Source of the DNA: an uncultured Bacilli bacterium
Lineage (GTDB): Bacteria > Bacillota_I > Bacilli_A > RF39 > UBA660
NCBI GenBank assembly: GCA_934096125.1
Contig: CAKOLB010000006.1
Coordinates: forward strand, 1 to 64,000
Length of the DNA stretch: 64,000 bases
Direction: 5' to 3'
The translations under genes were made by a program, and so were the position numbers. Position 1 is the first letter of the stretch. Every line of letters begins with the position of its first letter. Of the stretch, positions 1 to 8,215 are shown piece after piece. The notes beneath the pieces were generated by a model. That model did not search any database. It had not been told where the DNA came from and was given only the letters and a program-made list of their open reading frames with translations.

Positions 1-48
1 TAATATTACTCAATATTACAATTTTGTAATATAATTTAATTATGTATC

Positions 49-83
49 AAGGCTATTTCTTTATTTTAGAAATAACCTTTTTT
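49..83 (+). terminator. Rho-independent terminator-like hairpin
   Basis: An inverted repeat of about 11 bp (arms starting AAGGCTATT and ending AATAACCTT, one mismatch) is followed by a T-run on the + strand. It would end a + strand transcript entering from outside the window. It also overlaps the 3' end of a small minus-strand ORF, so it could equally be an mRNA 3' structure of that ORF. Confidence 0.45.
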
Positions 84-157
84 ATTTTAGTATATAGAAT
101 TAGTATTTCTATACTTAATTTTAAAATTGCAATTACCTTGTACTTACTTTCTTGCAT
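53..157 (-). CDS. Small hydrophobic/basic peptide, 34 aa, unknown
   Basis: This is a 34-codon frame starting at an ATG with a near-perfect ribosome-binding site (GGAGG seven to eight bases upstream) and ending in TAG. The middle is hydrophobic (about residues 8-22, including VIAIL and ILILY) and the C-terminal third is lysine-rich, a pattern seen in small membrane-active or toxin-like peptides. A 10-bp imperfect hairpin (183-208) sits just upstream of the ribosome-binding site. I do not recognise a family. The strong ribosome-binding site is the main support; it could still be a remnant. Confidence 0.35.
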   Translation of the reverse strand: MQESKYKVIAILKLSIEILILYTKIKKVISKIKK

Positions 158-227
158 ATTCTCGCCTCCTTTCTTTTAATTTAGCCACCTTAATTTAATA
201 AGATGGCTATGTATTCCATTTCTGGCA

Positions 228-259
228 TAAAAAAAGAACTGACCATTTTTAATCAGTTC
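228..259 (-). terminator. Rho-independent terminator
   Basis: On the minus strand the stem GAACTGA/TCAGTTC with a 10-nt loop is followed by seven T. It lies downstream of the decayed RhuM-family gene and probably was its terminator. Confidence 0.6.
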
Positions 260-337
260 AAATATGTTCAATTAATTTTATTTAATTTTAAAATTAGTTC
301 ATCAATAGGTTCTGTATATATCCCCTGTTTTAATTTA

Positions 338-670
338 TCATTTTTCCTCTTTATTTTCATTTAAATATCTATTATAAAATTCATCCATTGAAGATATATA
401 TTCTTGATCTTGTATAATTCTAAATTTTTCATATTCTTTTTCTGTTTTTTCTACTGCTTCTTTATGAGATATACTGCCACTATTATTTAATACTTCTTTT
501 CTTCTAAATTTTAATAAATCATCAGTAGCAGTTATCTAATCCTTCATTGTCATTACATGTCTTTGCTTTGCTTCATCTAGCAAAAAGTCAGTCTCTTCAT
601 CAGTGATTTTTTCATTATTTGCTTTAACCAAACATTTAGCATACAAAAGAGCATCTGATACATACTCGTT
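338..670 (-). pseudogene. RhuM-family protein, C-terminal remnant with nonsense mutation
   Basis: The frame reads as the C-terminal part of a RhuM-like protein. It begins around NEYVSDALLYAKC, passes a conserved MTMKDW-type motif, and ends with a segment containing EEYEKFR-like residues (here EKEYEKFRIIQDQEY). In the MTMKD(W) motif the expected Trp codon TGG is TAG (at about 534-536), an in-frame stop, and the reading frame continues intact for about 65 codons to a TGA at 338. The N-terminal two thirds are missing. RhuM proteins are common in pathogenicity and phage-derived islands; their function is poorly known. The family assignment rests on motif recall, the stop on direct reading. Confidence 0.6.
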
Positions 671-827
671 AGACTTCGAAACAAAAATAAAACAATTTTA
701 ATAATAAGTAAACTACTAACAATGATACTTATTTTGCAAAACGTTCAATTAACAAAGATAACAATACTTGAGTTTAAGCCAAAAGCTTTCAAGATTCATA
801 ACATTTTCATCCATAAAATCACCATAC
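671..827 (-). other. Degraded intergenic stretch
   Basis: No convincing gene is seen. A 21-codon frame (749-814, minus, beginning MDENVMNLESFW) follows a GGTGAT ribosome-binding-site-like sequence 14 bases beyond the tag stop and may be the N-terminal stub of a lost gene. Confidence 0.3.
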
Positions 828-1382
828 TTATATTTGCTTATTTTCGCTATTTAAATAACAACCACTCTCATGAGAATTAATAACACCAATTGCTTGCAAG
901 TAAGAATAAATTATTGTACTTCCTACAAACTTCATTCCTCTTTTTTTAAGATTTAAAGATATTCTATCTGATAAACTGGAAGTTATCTTATCTATCTCAT
1001 AGTAAATCTTTTGACCAGTAAATTCCTCTAAATATTTTCTAAATGTTCCATACTCATTTTGAATACTTTTAAACACTTTAGCATTATTCACACTAGCTTG
1101 CACCTTTAATCTATTTCTAATTATTTTCTCATTATTAATAAGCTTATCTATTTTCTTATCATCATATGCTGCCACTTTATCTACATCAAAATTATCATAA
1201 GCTTTTTTAAAATCTTCTCTTTTGTTTAATACACATTCCCAAGATAATCCCGCTTGAAAAGACTCCAAGATAAGCATCTCAAACAAATAATCATCATCTA
1301 AGTTCAAAACTCCCCACTCTTCATCATGATATTTTACATACAATTCATTTTTTAAATTACACCAAGAACACCTATTTTTCAT
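828..1382 (-). CDS. tag: DNA-3-methyladenine glycosylase I
   Basis: Excises 3-methyladenine from alkylated DNA as the first step of base-excision repair. The protein (184-185 aa, usual length) opens with the family signature CSWCN, followed by YHDEEWG and the block FEMLILESFQAGLSWE, which carries the base-recognition residues. The C-terminal zinc-ligand region (HESGC) is present, completing the Cys/His zinc site with the N-terminal residues. Two adjacent ATGs occur; the second is better spaced (seven bases) from GGGAG and is used here. It has its own promoter and is separated from lepB by a terminator, so it is probably monocistronic. Confident family call. Confidence 0.93.
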   Translation of the reverse strand: MKNRCSWCNLKNELYVKYHDEEWGVLNLDDDYLFEMLILESFQAGLSWECVLNKREDFKKAYDNFDVDKVAAYDDKKIDKLINNEKIIRNRLKVQASVNNAKVFKSIQNEYGTFRKYLEEFTGQKIYYEIDKITSSLSDRISLNLKKRGMKFVGSTIIYSYLQAIGVINSHESGCYLNSENKQI

Positions 1383-1405
1383 CATTTTTCTCCCAACCTA
1401 TATAT

Positions 1406-1435
1406 ACTATAACAAAAGGTTAGATAAAAAGGCAA
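1406..1435 (-). promoter_or_regulatory. Sigma-A-type promoter of tag
   Basis: TTGCCT, 18 bp, TATAGT on the minus strand, about 20 bases before the tag start codon. Confidence 0.55.
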
Positions 1436-1440
1436 ATACC

Positions 1441-1472
1441 AAAAAAGTTATCGCTTACCTTTAAGCCATAAC
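1441..1472 (-). terminator. Terminator of rplS-lepB
   Basis: On the minus strand an 11-bp stem (GTTAT-GCTTA paired with TAAGC-ATAAC, one G/G mismatch) with a 4-base loop runs straight into six T, seven bases after the lepB stop. Confidence 0.8.
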
Positions 1473-1478
1473 TCATCT

Positions 1479-1964
1479 TTAATCTTTAATAAATCCAAAC
1501 TTACTAAAAGGAAATAATCTAAATACTACTTTACCTTTAATATCTTTTTCTTTAACCGGCCCAAAATACCTAGAGTCTTTACTAACAAGTCTATTATCTC
1601 CTAAAATAAAGTATTCATCACTTCCTAAAGTTATCTTATTATAATCACTTGTCTCTCCATAGGCATGAAAATCATCAATAACTTTATCATTTACATATAT
1701 TTTATTATCTTTAATTGATACTGTATCCCCAGGTATACCGATAACCCTTTTAATAATTATCTCATCATCTTTTTCTTCTTTTAAGACAATAATATCTTGA
1801 TAATCTATCTTACCCATCTTATAAAGTAGCAAAATATCTCCATTTTGAAGCGTATTTTTCATGCTCGAGCCATCAACCCTAACCGGAGTTATTACAAACG
1901 TCCGAAGCATAACAATTACCAAAATAATTAAGATATAAGGCATTAGTTCTTTTAATTTATTCAT
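1479..1964 (-). CDS. lepB: Signal peptidase I
   Basis: Membrane serine/lysine protease that removes signal peptides from exported proteins. One N-terminal transmembrane segment (about residues 7-26) is followed by box B with the catalytic serine in VDGSSMKNTL, the catalytic lysine in IIKRVIGIPGD, and box E GDNRLVSKDSR. Length 161 aa is typical of the short Gram-positive type. It lies 30 bases downstream of rplS and probably shares its transcript, a common Firmicutes arrangement. Complete and confident. Confidence 0.95.
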   Translation of the reverse strand: MNKLKELMPYILIILVIVMLRTFVITPVRVDGSSMKNTLQNGDILLLYKMGKIDYQDIIVLKEEKDDEIIIKRVIGIPGDTVSIKDNKIYVNDKVIDDFHAYGETSDYNKITLGSDEYFILGDNRLVSKDSRYFGPVKEKDIKGKVVFRLFPFSKFGFIKD

Positions 1965-1994
1965 ATAATCTCCTAATTCAAAAAAGGAAAAGAA

Positions 1995-2336
1995 TTAACT
2001 TCTTTCCTTAACTTTATATTCTTTGCGCATTCCTTTAATAAAGTTCAATTTAACTCGACGTACTTTACCTTTTTTAACTACCACAATCTTATCAATTGTT
2101 GGCGTATTAACTGGAAATATTCTTGAAACTCCAACAGTACCACTTTTCTTTCTAACTGTAAAAGTTTCTGAAACTCCTCCACCTTTCTTAGATACTACAA
2201 GACCTTCAAAAGATTGGATTCTTTCCTTCTTTCCTTCTTTTACCCAAACGTCAACTCTAATTGTATCTCCAACTCTAAATTCTGGAATATCAAGACGAAT
2301 ATGTTTAGCTGCAATTTTATCAACTAAATTAGCCAT
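1995..2336 (-). CDS. rplS: 50S ribosomal protein L19
   Basis: Large-subunit protein at the 30S/50S interface. The sequence has the family core FRVGDTIRVDVWVKEG...RIQSFEGLV and FTVRK...GVGVSRIFP-like region, ending RRVKLNFIKG. A longer open frame begins six codons upstream, but an AAGGAGG sequence lies eight bases before the internal ATG (MANLVDK), so that is the start; the protein is 113 aa, the normal length. It has a strong promoter inside the end of the upstream gene and a leader of about 70 nt that could hold the L19 autoregulatory structure, which I could not confirm. Confidence 0.96.
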   Translation of the reverse strand: MANLVDKIAAKHIRLDIPEFRVGDTIRVDVWVKEGKKERIQSFEGLVVSKKGGGVSETFTVRKKSGTVGVSRIFPVNTPTIDKIVVVKKGKVRRVKLNFIKGMRKEYKVKERS

Positions 2337-2414
2337 ACTTTTTTCCTCCTTCACTAAATTTTACCTATAATCATATTATAAATAGCGGATTATATACCTT
2401 TTTGGGTCAAATAA

Positions 2415-2443
2415 ATTGTAGCATACTTCAAAGGCTTTGGCAA
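2415..2443 (-). promoter_or_regulatory. Sigma-A-type promoter of rplS-lepB
   Basis: TTGCCA, 17 bp, TACAAT on the minus strand, immediately after the stop of the alanine-racemase-like gene. Confidence 0.7.
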
Positions 2444-2449
2444 CCAATT

Positions 2450-3589
2450 TTACAACAAATTATCCCCAAATTCCTCATTCAAATACTCTTTTTGTAAATT
2501 TCTATTTAAAATACTCATCAAATAATATCTATTAGTATTTAAAAGTTTTAACAAATCATATATTCCTCTTTCTTCATTTAAAATATAAACTCTATCTTTC
2601 GGCTGCATACCTTCATCGGCCTTTACCACTATATAATCTATCTCATCTACTAATATATCCCTTTTATAATTATTTATTCCAACATAACTAACTGCTTTAG
2701 TAATTCCATCTTTATGTCCAATTGGAATTAAAGCCACATACATATTCTCTTTAGCCACATAATTCTTTCCAATAATACTTCCCTTTTTTACAAACTTTGT
2801 CTGCATAACTTCACTAGTTATATTAAATATTAATTTCAAATCAATATCTGGAAACTCTAAATCATTATATTTCTTTTCAATCCCTTTTATTTTCATACTA
2901 GTAAAAAAATCATCACTTATATTTTCTTCAATCCCTAAAATGGATAAATCAAATCTAATTCCATTTACATAATTTATTTTTTTATGATACATAACCGGTT
3001 CATTAAAATGAACTAAATACTCATCACTTAGATATTCTTTAGTAATTTTATAAAAATTATTAACCTCTTCATAATAATGTTCATCATCTACCCCAAGGGT
3101 CGTAAGCTCAGTATAAAACCCCTCTAATTTAATATGTTTATTTTCTTTTATTAAATTTATTATATCTTCAAGTTCACTGGAAGTACTTACCCCCATTAAA
3201 TTAGCCCCATTATCAATCAAAATCTGAACATTTAAATCATCTTTAACATTTAAAGAAAGTATTAACTTTAAGTGTTCTAAACTATAAATTGTAACTGTTA
3301 AATTATTATTAATCGCATCATATATCTCATCTAAAGACACATAATAATTAACTAAAATTTTCACATCTTTATTAAATTTTCTTATATTTATTCCATCTTT
3401 AAGCGAGCCTACCGTAAAATAATTTATGCCATTATTTGCCATCGTATTAACAATTTTTAAGCCCAGTCCATGACCATTATCCTTTAAATCAACCATTTTA
3501 TACTTATAATCACTATAACTTTTACAAAGTAAATTAGTATTACTTTTAAGTTTAGCTAAATCTATTTCCATCTTAGTTTCAAATTTCAT
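2450..3589 (-). CDS. Alanine racemase-like protein lacking catalytic residues
   Basis: The 379-aa protein has the length and fold signatures of fold-type III alanine racemase (KMVDLKDNGHGLG near residue 35; VNGIRFDLSILG; IPIGHKDG near residue 300). The residues needed for catalysis are changed. The PLP-binding lysine of the usual VKANAYGHG motif aligns with Asp, the following Tyr with Asn, the base Tyr of the SYG motif with Ile, and the Tyr of IGYADG with His. The Arg expected to contact the pyridine ring is retained. It is therefore probably not a racemase; the reading frame is intact, so it may have a structural, binding or regulatory role. No second alr is in the window. Confidence 0.75.
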   Translation of the reverse strand: MKFETKMEIDLAKLKSNTNLLCKSYSDYKYKMVDLKDNGHGLGLKIVNTMANNGINYFTVGSLKDGINIRKFNKDVKILVNYYVSLDEIYDAINNNLTVTIYSLEHLKLILSLNVKDDLNVQILIDNGANLMGVSTSSELEDIINLIKENKHIKLEGFYTELTTLGVDDEHYYEEVNNFYKITKEYLSDEYLVHFNEPVMYHKKINYVNGIRFDLSILGIEENISDDFFTSMKIKGIEKKYNDLEFPDIDLKLIFNITSEVMQTKFVKKGSIIGKNYVAKENMYVALIPIGHKDGITKAVSYVGINNYKRDILVDEIDYIVVKADEGMQPKDRVYILNEERGIYDLLKLLNTNRYYLMSILNRNLQKEYLNEEFGDNLL

Positions 3590-3673
3590 AAACTAATCTC
3601 CTCATACATTATATTTTCTTTCTTCCTCTAATATGTTAAAATATTTCCAGATAAAACACAAGCCCCAAAAGTT

Positions 3674-5029
3674 ATGAAACCCGATAAATATCAAAAAGCT
3701 GCTATTTTAGAAACCGGTAATTGCTTACTCCTCGCTGGTGCAGGAAGTGGCAAAACTTTTACAATTGTAGAAAAAATTAATTATTTAGTTACCTCTAACA
3801 TATGTACCTCATCCGAAATTTTAGTTATATCTTTTACTAACAAAAGTGTAAATGACCTAAAGAAGAAGATTAAATATCCTTGCCAAATTTTCACCTTCCA
3901 TAAACTAGCTTTACATATTTTGAAAATGTATAATCAAAACTTCTCTTTAGCACCAAGTAACCTTTTAGATTATGTAGCAAAGGAAGTTTTCTTAAGTCTT
4001 TCAGAAACAAAATTACAAGAAGAATTAAAATCATATTTTCACGTTAAAACTTATAACCAAATTTTTGCATCTAAAGATTTTAAAGATTTTCAAAAAATAA
4101 TTATAACTACCATTAAACTTTTAAAAACAACAAACACTTCTAAAGACATATTAAAATCAAGTTACAAAGAAAATTCCATTTTAACTAAATACGCTTTAAT
4201 CATTCAAAAGATTTATGAAACTGAACTTAAGTCATGTGGTAAGAAAGATTTAGATGATATCATAATTGATGCAAGCAACATCTTAGATAAAAATCTCGGC
4301 TACAAATACATTATTATCGATGAATTTCAAGATACTTCCCCAATTAGATTTAATTTAATATATAAAATTTTTTCCCTAAGCAAGGCCAAAATATTTGCAG
4401 TTGGCGATGACTATCAATCGATTTATCATTTCACTGGATGCAACCTAGATATCTTTTTAAACTTTCCCAAACTTATTCCAAACACTAAAGTTTTAAAACT
4501 AGAAACCACTTATCGCTTTTCTCAGAATTTAATCGACATCGTTACTAAATTTATTACGAAAAACCCTAAACAGCTTGGCAAAAACATCAAAAGTCCAAGC
4601 CAACTTTCAAATCCAATAGAATTTATTTATTACTTAAATTCCCATAAAGCATTTGAAAAAATTTATCAAAAGTTAAAGAAAGAAAAGCAATCATTTTTTG
4701 TTCTTGGGAGAAATACTTTCGATATCAAAAACTTCACGTCCAAGGCTATTCCCGAATTTTTAACAGTCCACAGTTCTAAAGGTCTTGAGGCTAAAAACGT
4801 TATTATAATTAATTTAAGCAATAACAAAAATGGTTTTCCCAGCCAAGTAGTAAACCATAAAATACTAGAGATAATTCATCCTAGTGATGCCTCTTACCTT
4901 TATGCCGAAGAAAGACGCTTATTTTATGTTGCTCTAACCCGAACTCAAAACAAAGTCTACCTGCTTGTTCCCTATTTTAAAAAATCAATTTTTATTAAAG
5001 AACTAAAAAAGATAATAAAATCATTATAA
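3674..5029 (+). CDS. UvrD/Rep-family ATP-dependent DNA helicase, compact
   Basis: Superfamily 1A helicase. Visible motifs in order: Q-motif region NPDK-like (KPDKYQKAAI), motif I AGAGSGKTFT (about residue 22), Ia VISFTNKSVNDL, Ib TFHKLA, motif II IIIDEFQDTS (about residue 215), III AVGDDYQSIYHFTG, IV TYRFSQN, V FLTVHSSKGLE, and VI RRLFYVALTRTQ. Length 451 aa is much shorter than UvrD or PcrA (about 700), with reduced 1B and 2B subdomains, so it is a separate small helicase rather than PcrA. It stands alone on the + strand, converging on pnp. Substrate unknown; repair or recombination is likely from the family. Confidence 0.85.
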   Translation: MKPDKYQKAAILETGNCLLLAGAGSGKTFTIVEKINYLVTSNICTSSEILVISFTNKSVNDLKKKIKYPCQIFTFHKLALHILKMYNQNFSLAPSNLLDYVAKEVFLSLSETKLQEELKSYFHVKTYNQIFASKDFKDFQKIIITTIKLLKTTNTSKDILKSSYKENSILTKYALIIQKIYETELKSCGKKDLDDIIIDASNILDKNLGYKYIIIDEFQDTSPIRFNLIYKIFSLSKAKIFAVGDDYQSIYHFTGCNLDIFLNFPKLIPNTKVLKLETTYRFSQNLIDIVTKFITKNPKQLGKNIKSPSQLSNPIEFIYYLNSHKAFEKIYQKLKKEKQSFFVLGRNTFDIKNFTSKAIPEFLTVHSSKGLEAKNVIIINLSNNKNGFPSQVVNHKILEIIHPSDASYLYAEERRLFYVALTRTQNKVYLLVPYFKKSIFIKELKKIIKSL

Positions 5030-5051
5030 CTTCATTATCTTTAAAAATTTC

Positions 5052-7226
5052 TTATTCTGCCTTTTCTTTCTTTGTCTTCTCACTTTTTTTAATTTTATCA
5101 GGTTTTGGCAAAGTATCTTTGCGTGATAAGTTAAGTCGGCCTCGATTATCATAACCAAGTGACATCACATTTATCTCATCGCCCACTTTAAACATATCCT
5201 TTGGATTTTCAACTCTTTCATGAGCTAGCTGTGAAACATGAACAAGCCCTTCACAACCTGGCCAAAGTTCGACAAACAAACCAAAATCTTCGACTTTAGT
5301 TACTTTTCCTTGGTAAATTTTTTTCATTTCAACTTCCCGAACAACATTTAAAATCATTTCCTTTGTCTTAGCAATGATATCTTTATCCTGATGATAAATA
5401 ATTACTCTTCCATCATCTTCCAAATCAACTTTAACTGCATCTTTATCATTTACAGTTTTTACATTTGACGCTTCTAAAATTATCTTGGTAATCATTTCTC
5501 CTCCACGACCAATAATATCGCGAATTTTTTCCGGGTCAACATTAAATGTTTCAATCTTCGGTGCATATTTACTAACTTCTTCTCTTGGCTTTTCAATAAC
5601 TTTTTCCATCACATCAAGTATTTCAAACCTTGCTTTTTTCGCTTGTTCTAACGCTTCTTTAAGAATATTTTCTGTTACCCCTTTAATTTTAATATCCATT
5701 TGCAAGGCTGTTATCCCTTTTTTAGTACCAGCCACTTTAAAATCCATATCTCCCATATGGTCTTCTAGCCCTTGAATATCCGTAAGAATTGTATACTTAT
5801 CACTTTGTTTATCTGTAATAAGTCCCATAGCAATTCCTGCCACTGGAGCTTTTATTGGCACACCTGCGGCCATCAAACTTAAACACCCAGAACAAATAGA
5901 TGCTTGCGAAGAAGAACCATTACTTTCCAAAACTTCACTAACTACTCTAATTGTATAAGGGAATTCCTCTTCACTTGGAATTACATATGATAATGCTCTT
6001 TCTCCTAAAGCTCCATGACCAATTTCTCTTCGTCCCGGAGAACCATATCTTCCAACTTCTCCTACTGAAAACTGTGGAAAATTGTAATGAAGCATAAATC
6101 TTTTGGAGTCTTCAATACCAAGTCCATCAAGTATTTGATGCTCTCCAATTGCTCCTAAGGTTGTAGTTGCTAAAACCTGTGTTTCCCCACGTGTAAATAA
6201 AGCAGAGCCATGAGTCCGTGCAAGCAAATCAATACTCGCTGAAAGGGGCCTAATCTCATCCATCGCTCTTCCATCTGGTCTAATATGCTTATTGATAATT
6301 AAATTACGTACACATTCTCCCTCAATAATTCCAAGCAGTTTACTTACCATACTCATAATATTATCTTTATCTTCATCATTTTCATAAAGCTTTTCAAAAT
6401 GATTTATAGTATTCTCTTTAACTTCATCAATCTTTGCATATTTTTCTAACTTTTCCTTAATTTGCACTGCCATAAGCATATCATCTGTGGCAAACTTGCG
6501 CACCATTTTTTCAAGCTTTGTATCTATAACAACAGGCTCTAAAGCAACTTTAGGAAGTCCTATTTCTTTAATGATTTCCTCTTGAAATAAACATAGTTTT
6601 TTTATTTCTTCATGAGCAAACATTAAAGCATCTACCACTACATCTTCTGGTAATTCTAAAGCTCCAGCTTCCACCATACATATCGCATCTTTAGTACCTG
6701 CAACAGTTAAGTTAAGAATACTTCTCTCACTTTCTTCACTAGTTGGATTTATCACAAACTTACCATCAACCATTCCAACAATTACACCCGAAACTGGAAT
6801 ATCAAAAGGTATATCACTTATACCTATGCTTAAAGATGAACCAAACAAAGCAGCCATTTCCGGAGAATTATCAGGTGTCACTGACAAAACAGTATTAACA
6901 ACTTGAATTTCATTTCGTAAATTTTCATCAAACATTGGTCTAATAGGTCTATCAATAAGCCTTGCTGCCAAAGTTGCAGCTTCACTTGGTCTTCCCTCTC
7001 TTTTGATAAAACCACCTGGAATTTTCCCAACCGAATAAAGCCTTTCTTGATATAAAACTTGCAGTGGAAAGAAATCTCCAGCTACTTTATTTTTTCCCAT
7101 AACACATGTAGAAAGAACTGCCGTATCCCCATAACGAACTAAAACAGAACCATTAGCTTGCTTAGCCAAATCACCAATTTCTACTACAAGCAAGCGCCCT
7201 CCACACATTACTTCATATTTTTTCAT
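5052..7226 (-). CDS. pnp: Polyribonucleotide nucleotidyltransferase (PNPase)
   Basis: Phosphorolytic 3'-5' exoribonuclease of the RNA degradosome. Two RNase PH domains (about residues 10-220 and 315-545) are joined by a helical domain, followed by a KH domain (with GRGGEMI near 565) and an S1 domain (GKVTKVEDFGLFVEL near 630), ending in a short charged tail. The GGAGGT ribosome-binding site precedes ATGAAAAAA, so the start is four codons inside the longest open frame, giving 724 aa. Located downstream of rpsO, with a hairpin between them, the common bacterial order. Confident. Confidence 0.97.
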   Translation of the reverse strand: MKKYEVMCGGRLLVVEIGDLAKQANGSVLVRYGDTAVLSTCVMGKNKVAGDFFPLQVLYQERLYSVGKIPGGFIKREGRPSEAATLAARLIDRPIRPMFDENLRNEIQVVNTVLSVTPDNSPEMAALFGSSLSIGISDIPFDIPVSGVIVGMVDGKFVINPTSEESERSILNLTVAGTKDAICMVEAGALELPEDVVVDALMFAHEEIKKLCLFQEEIIKEIGLPKVALEPVVIDTKLEKMVRKFATDDMLMAVQIKEKLEKYAKIDEVKENTINHFEKLYENDEDKDNIMSMVSKLLGIIEGECVRNLIINKHIRPDGRAMDEIRPLSASIDLLARTHGSALFTRGETQVLATTTLGAIGEHQILDGLGIEDSKRFMLHYNFPQFSVGEVGRYGSPGRREIGHGALGERALSYVIPSEEEFPYTIRVVSEVLESNGSSSQASICSGCLSLMAAGVPIKAPVAGIAMGLITDKQSDKYTILTDIQGLEDHMGDMDFKVAGTKKGITALQMDIKIKGVTENILKEALEQAKKARFEILDVMEKVIEKPREEVSKYAPKIETFNVDPEKIRDIIGRGGEMITKIILEASNVKTVNDKDAVKVDLEDDGRVIIYHQDKDIIAKTKEMILNVVREVEMKKIYQGKVTKVEDFGLFVELWPGCEGLVHVSQLAHERVENPKDMFKVGDEINVMSLGYDNRGRLNLSRKDTLPKPDKIKKSEKTKKEKAE

Positions 7227-7244
7227 TTCTACCTCCATTTAAAG

Positions 7245-7274
7245 AAAAAAAGACACTAAAAACATGTGCCTTTT
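7245..7274 (-). terminator. Hairpin between rpsO and pnp
   Basis: Minus-strand stem AAAGGCAC/GTGTCTTT (8 bp, one G-T) followed by seven T. Likely a partial terminator or processing site that lowers pnp relative to rpsO. Confidence 0.65.
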
Positions 7275-7277
7275 CTT

Positions 7278-7547
7278 TTACTTTCTTAAATTTAATTTTT
7301 TTATAACTTCTCTATAACTTACTACATCATTTTTCTTTAAATAATCAAGTAATTTTCTCCGACGTCCAACTTTCATTAAAAGTCCACGTTTAGAATGAAA
7401 ATCATGCTTGTGTTCTTTTAAATGTTCAGTTAAGTTATTAATTTCATGTGTCAAAATTGCAATTTGCACTTCTGCAGACCCACAATCATTTTCAGACTTA
7501 GCAAATTCTTTAATAATCTTTGCCTTTACATCTTTTTCTAAAGCCAT
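7278..7547 (-). CDS. rpsO: 30S ribosomal protein S15
   Basis: Small-subunit platform protein binding 16S rRNA central domain. The 89-aa protein is full length, with DCGSAEVQIAILT, INNLTEHLKEHKHDFHSKRGLL and GRRRKLLDYLKK. AGGAGG precedes the ATG. Its promoter overlaps the end of rplT, leaving a leader of about 75 nt that could hold an S15 autoregulatory element (not demonstrated). Confidence 0.97.
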   Translation of the reverse strand: MALEKDVKAKIIKEFAKSENDCGSAEVQIAILTHEINNLTEHLKEHKHDFHSKRGLLMKVGRRRKLLDYLKKNDVVSYREVIKKLNLRK

Positions 7548-7629
7548 AATATCCTCCTTATTTTTAAATTGGTTTAATCTAAGTAAAGAATTGGAGTAAA
7601 TCTAAACTGAGAATAAACTTCCTGTATAT

Positions 7630-7658
7630 ATTATATTTTAAAACTCACTACTTTTCAA
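7630..7658 (-). promoter_or_regulatory. Sigma-A-type promoter of rpsO-pnp
   Basis: TTGAAA, 17 bp, TATAAT on the minus strand; an almost perfect consensus, 3 bases downstream of the rplT stop. Confidence 0.75.
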
Positions 7659-7661
7659 GGT

Positions 7662-8198
7662 TTATTTTAAAGCTTCTAACAATTCATTTTTTTTCATTGT
7701 TGAGTAGCCTTTAACACCAGCTTCTTTAGCCATTACTTTTAATTCAGCTAAAGTTTTCTTACTCATATCTGTAACATTTTTTTCTTCTTTTACTTCTTTA
7801 GTTTCTTTCTTTACTTCTTTTTTTTCTAAAGTAACACTTTTACCATCTAACGCTTTTTTAGAAGTTTCAACTAAACTTGCAAATGCCTTTGGGTCATCTA
7901 TTGCTAGTTCAGATAACATTTTTCTATTGATTTGAATGCCTGCTTTACTTAATCCATTCATAAATTTAGAATAACTAATATCATTCATTCTACAAGCAGC
8001 ATTAATTCTTGTTATCCATAATTTTCTAAAGTTTCTTTTATTTTGTTTTCTATCTCTATAAGCATATGCTCCACTATGGAATAATTGTTCTTGAGCAGTC
8101 TTATATAATCTATGTTTACTTCCAAAATAACCTTTAGCTTGTTTTAATACTTTTCTTCTTCTATTTTTGGAAACATTTCCACCTTTAACTCTTGCCAT
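7662..8198 (-). CDS. rplT: 50S ribosomal protein L20 with C-terminal Rho_N/SAP-like extension
   Basis: Residues 1-118 are canonical L20 (MARVKGG, KNRRRKVLKQAKGYFGSKHRL, YRDRKQNKRNFRKLWI), needed for early 50S assembly and the likely repressor of its own operon. The usual L20 ends near residue 118; here a lysine/glutamate-rich linker (about 120-143) leads to a 33-residue module, 146-178, reading KTLAELKVMAKEAG then VKGYSTMKKNELLEALK. This resembles Rho_N/SAP helix-extended-loop-helix nucleic-acid-binding domains, and nearly the same module ends ribosomal protein S2 in this window. GGAGGT lies eight bases before the start. Last gene of infC-rpmI-rplT. Confidence 0.95.
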   Translation of the reverse strand: MARVKGGNVSKNRRRKVLKQAKGYFGSKHRLYKTAQEQLFHSGAYAYRDRKQNKRNFRKLWITRINAACRMNDISYSKFMNGLSKAGIQINRKMLSELAIDDPKAFASLVETSKKALDGKSVTLEKKEVKKETKEVKEEKNVTDMSKKTLAELKVMAKEAGVKGYSTMKKNELLEALK

Positions 8199-8215
8199 TT
8201 TATATTACCTCCATG

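Noticed and set aside
2023..2370. 115-codon frame on the + strand over rplS
   Set aside because: It is the antisense shadow of the conserved L19 gene, with no ribosome-binding site.
5485..5775. 96-codon + strand frame inside pnp
   Set aside because: Antisense to a well-conserved PNPase domain; no start signals.
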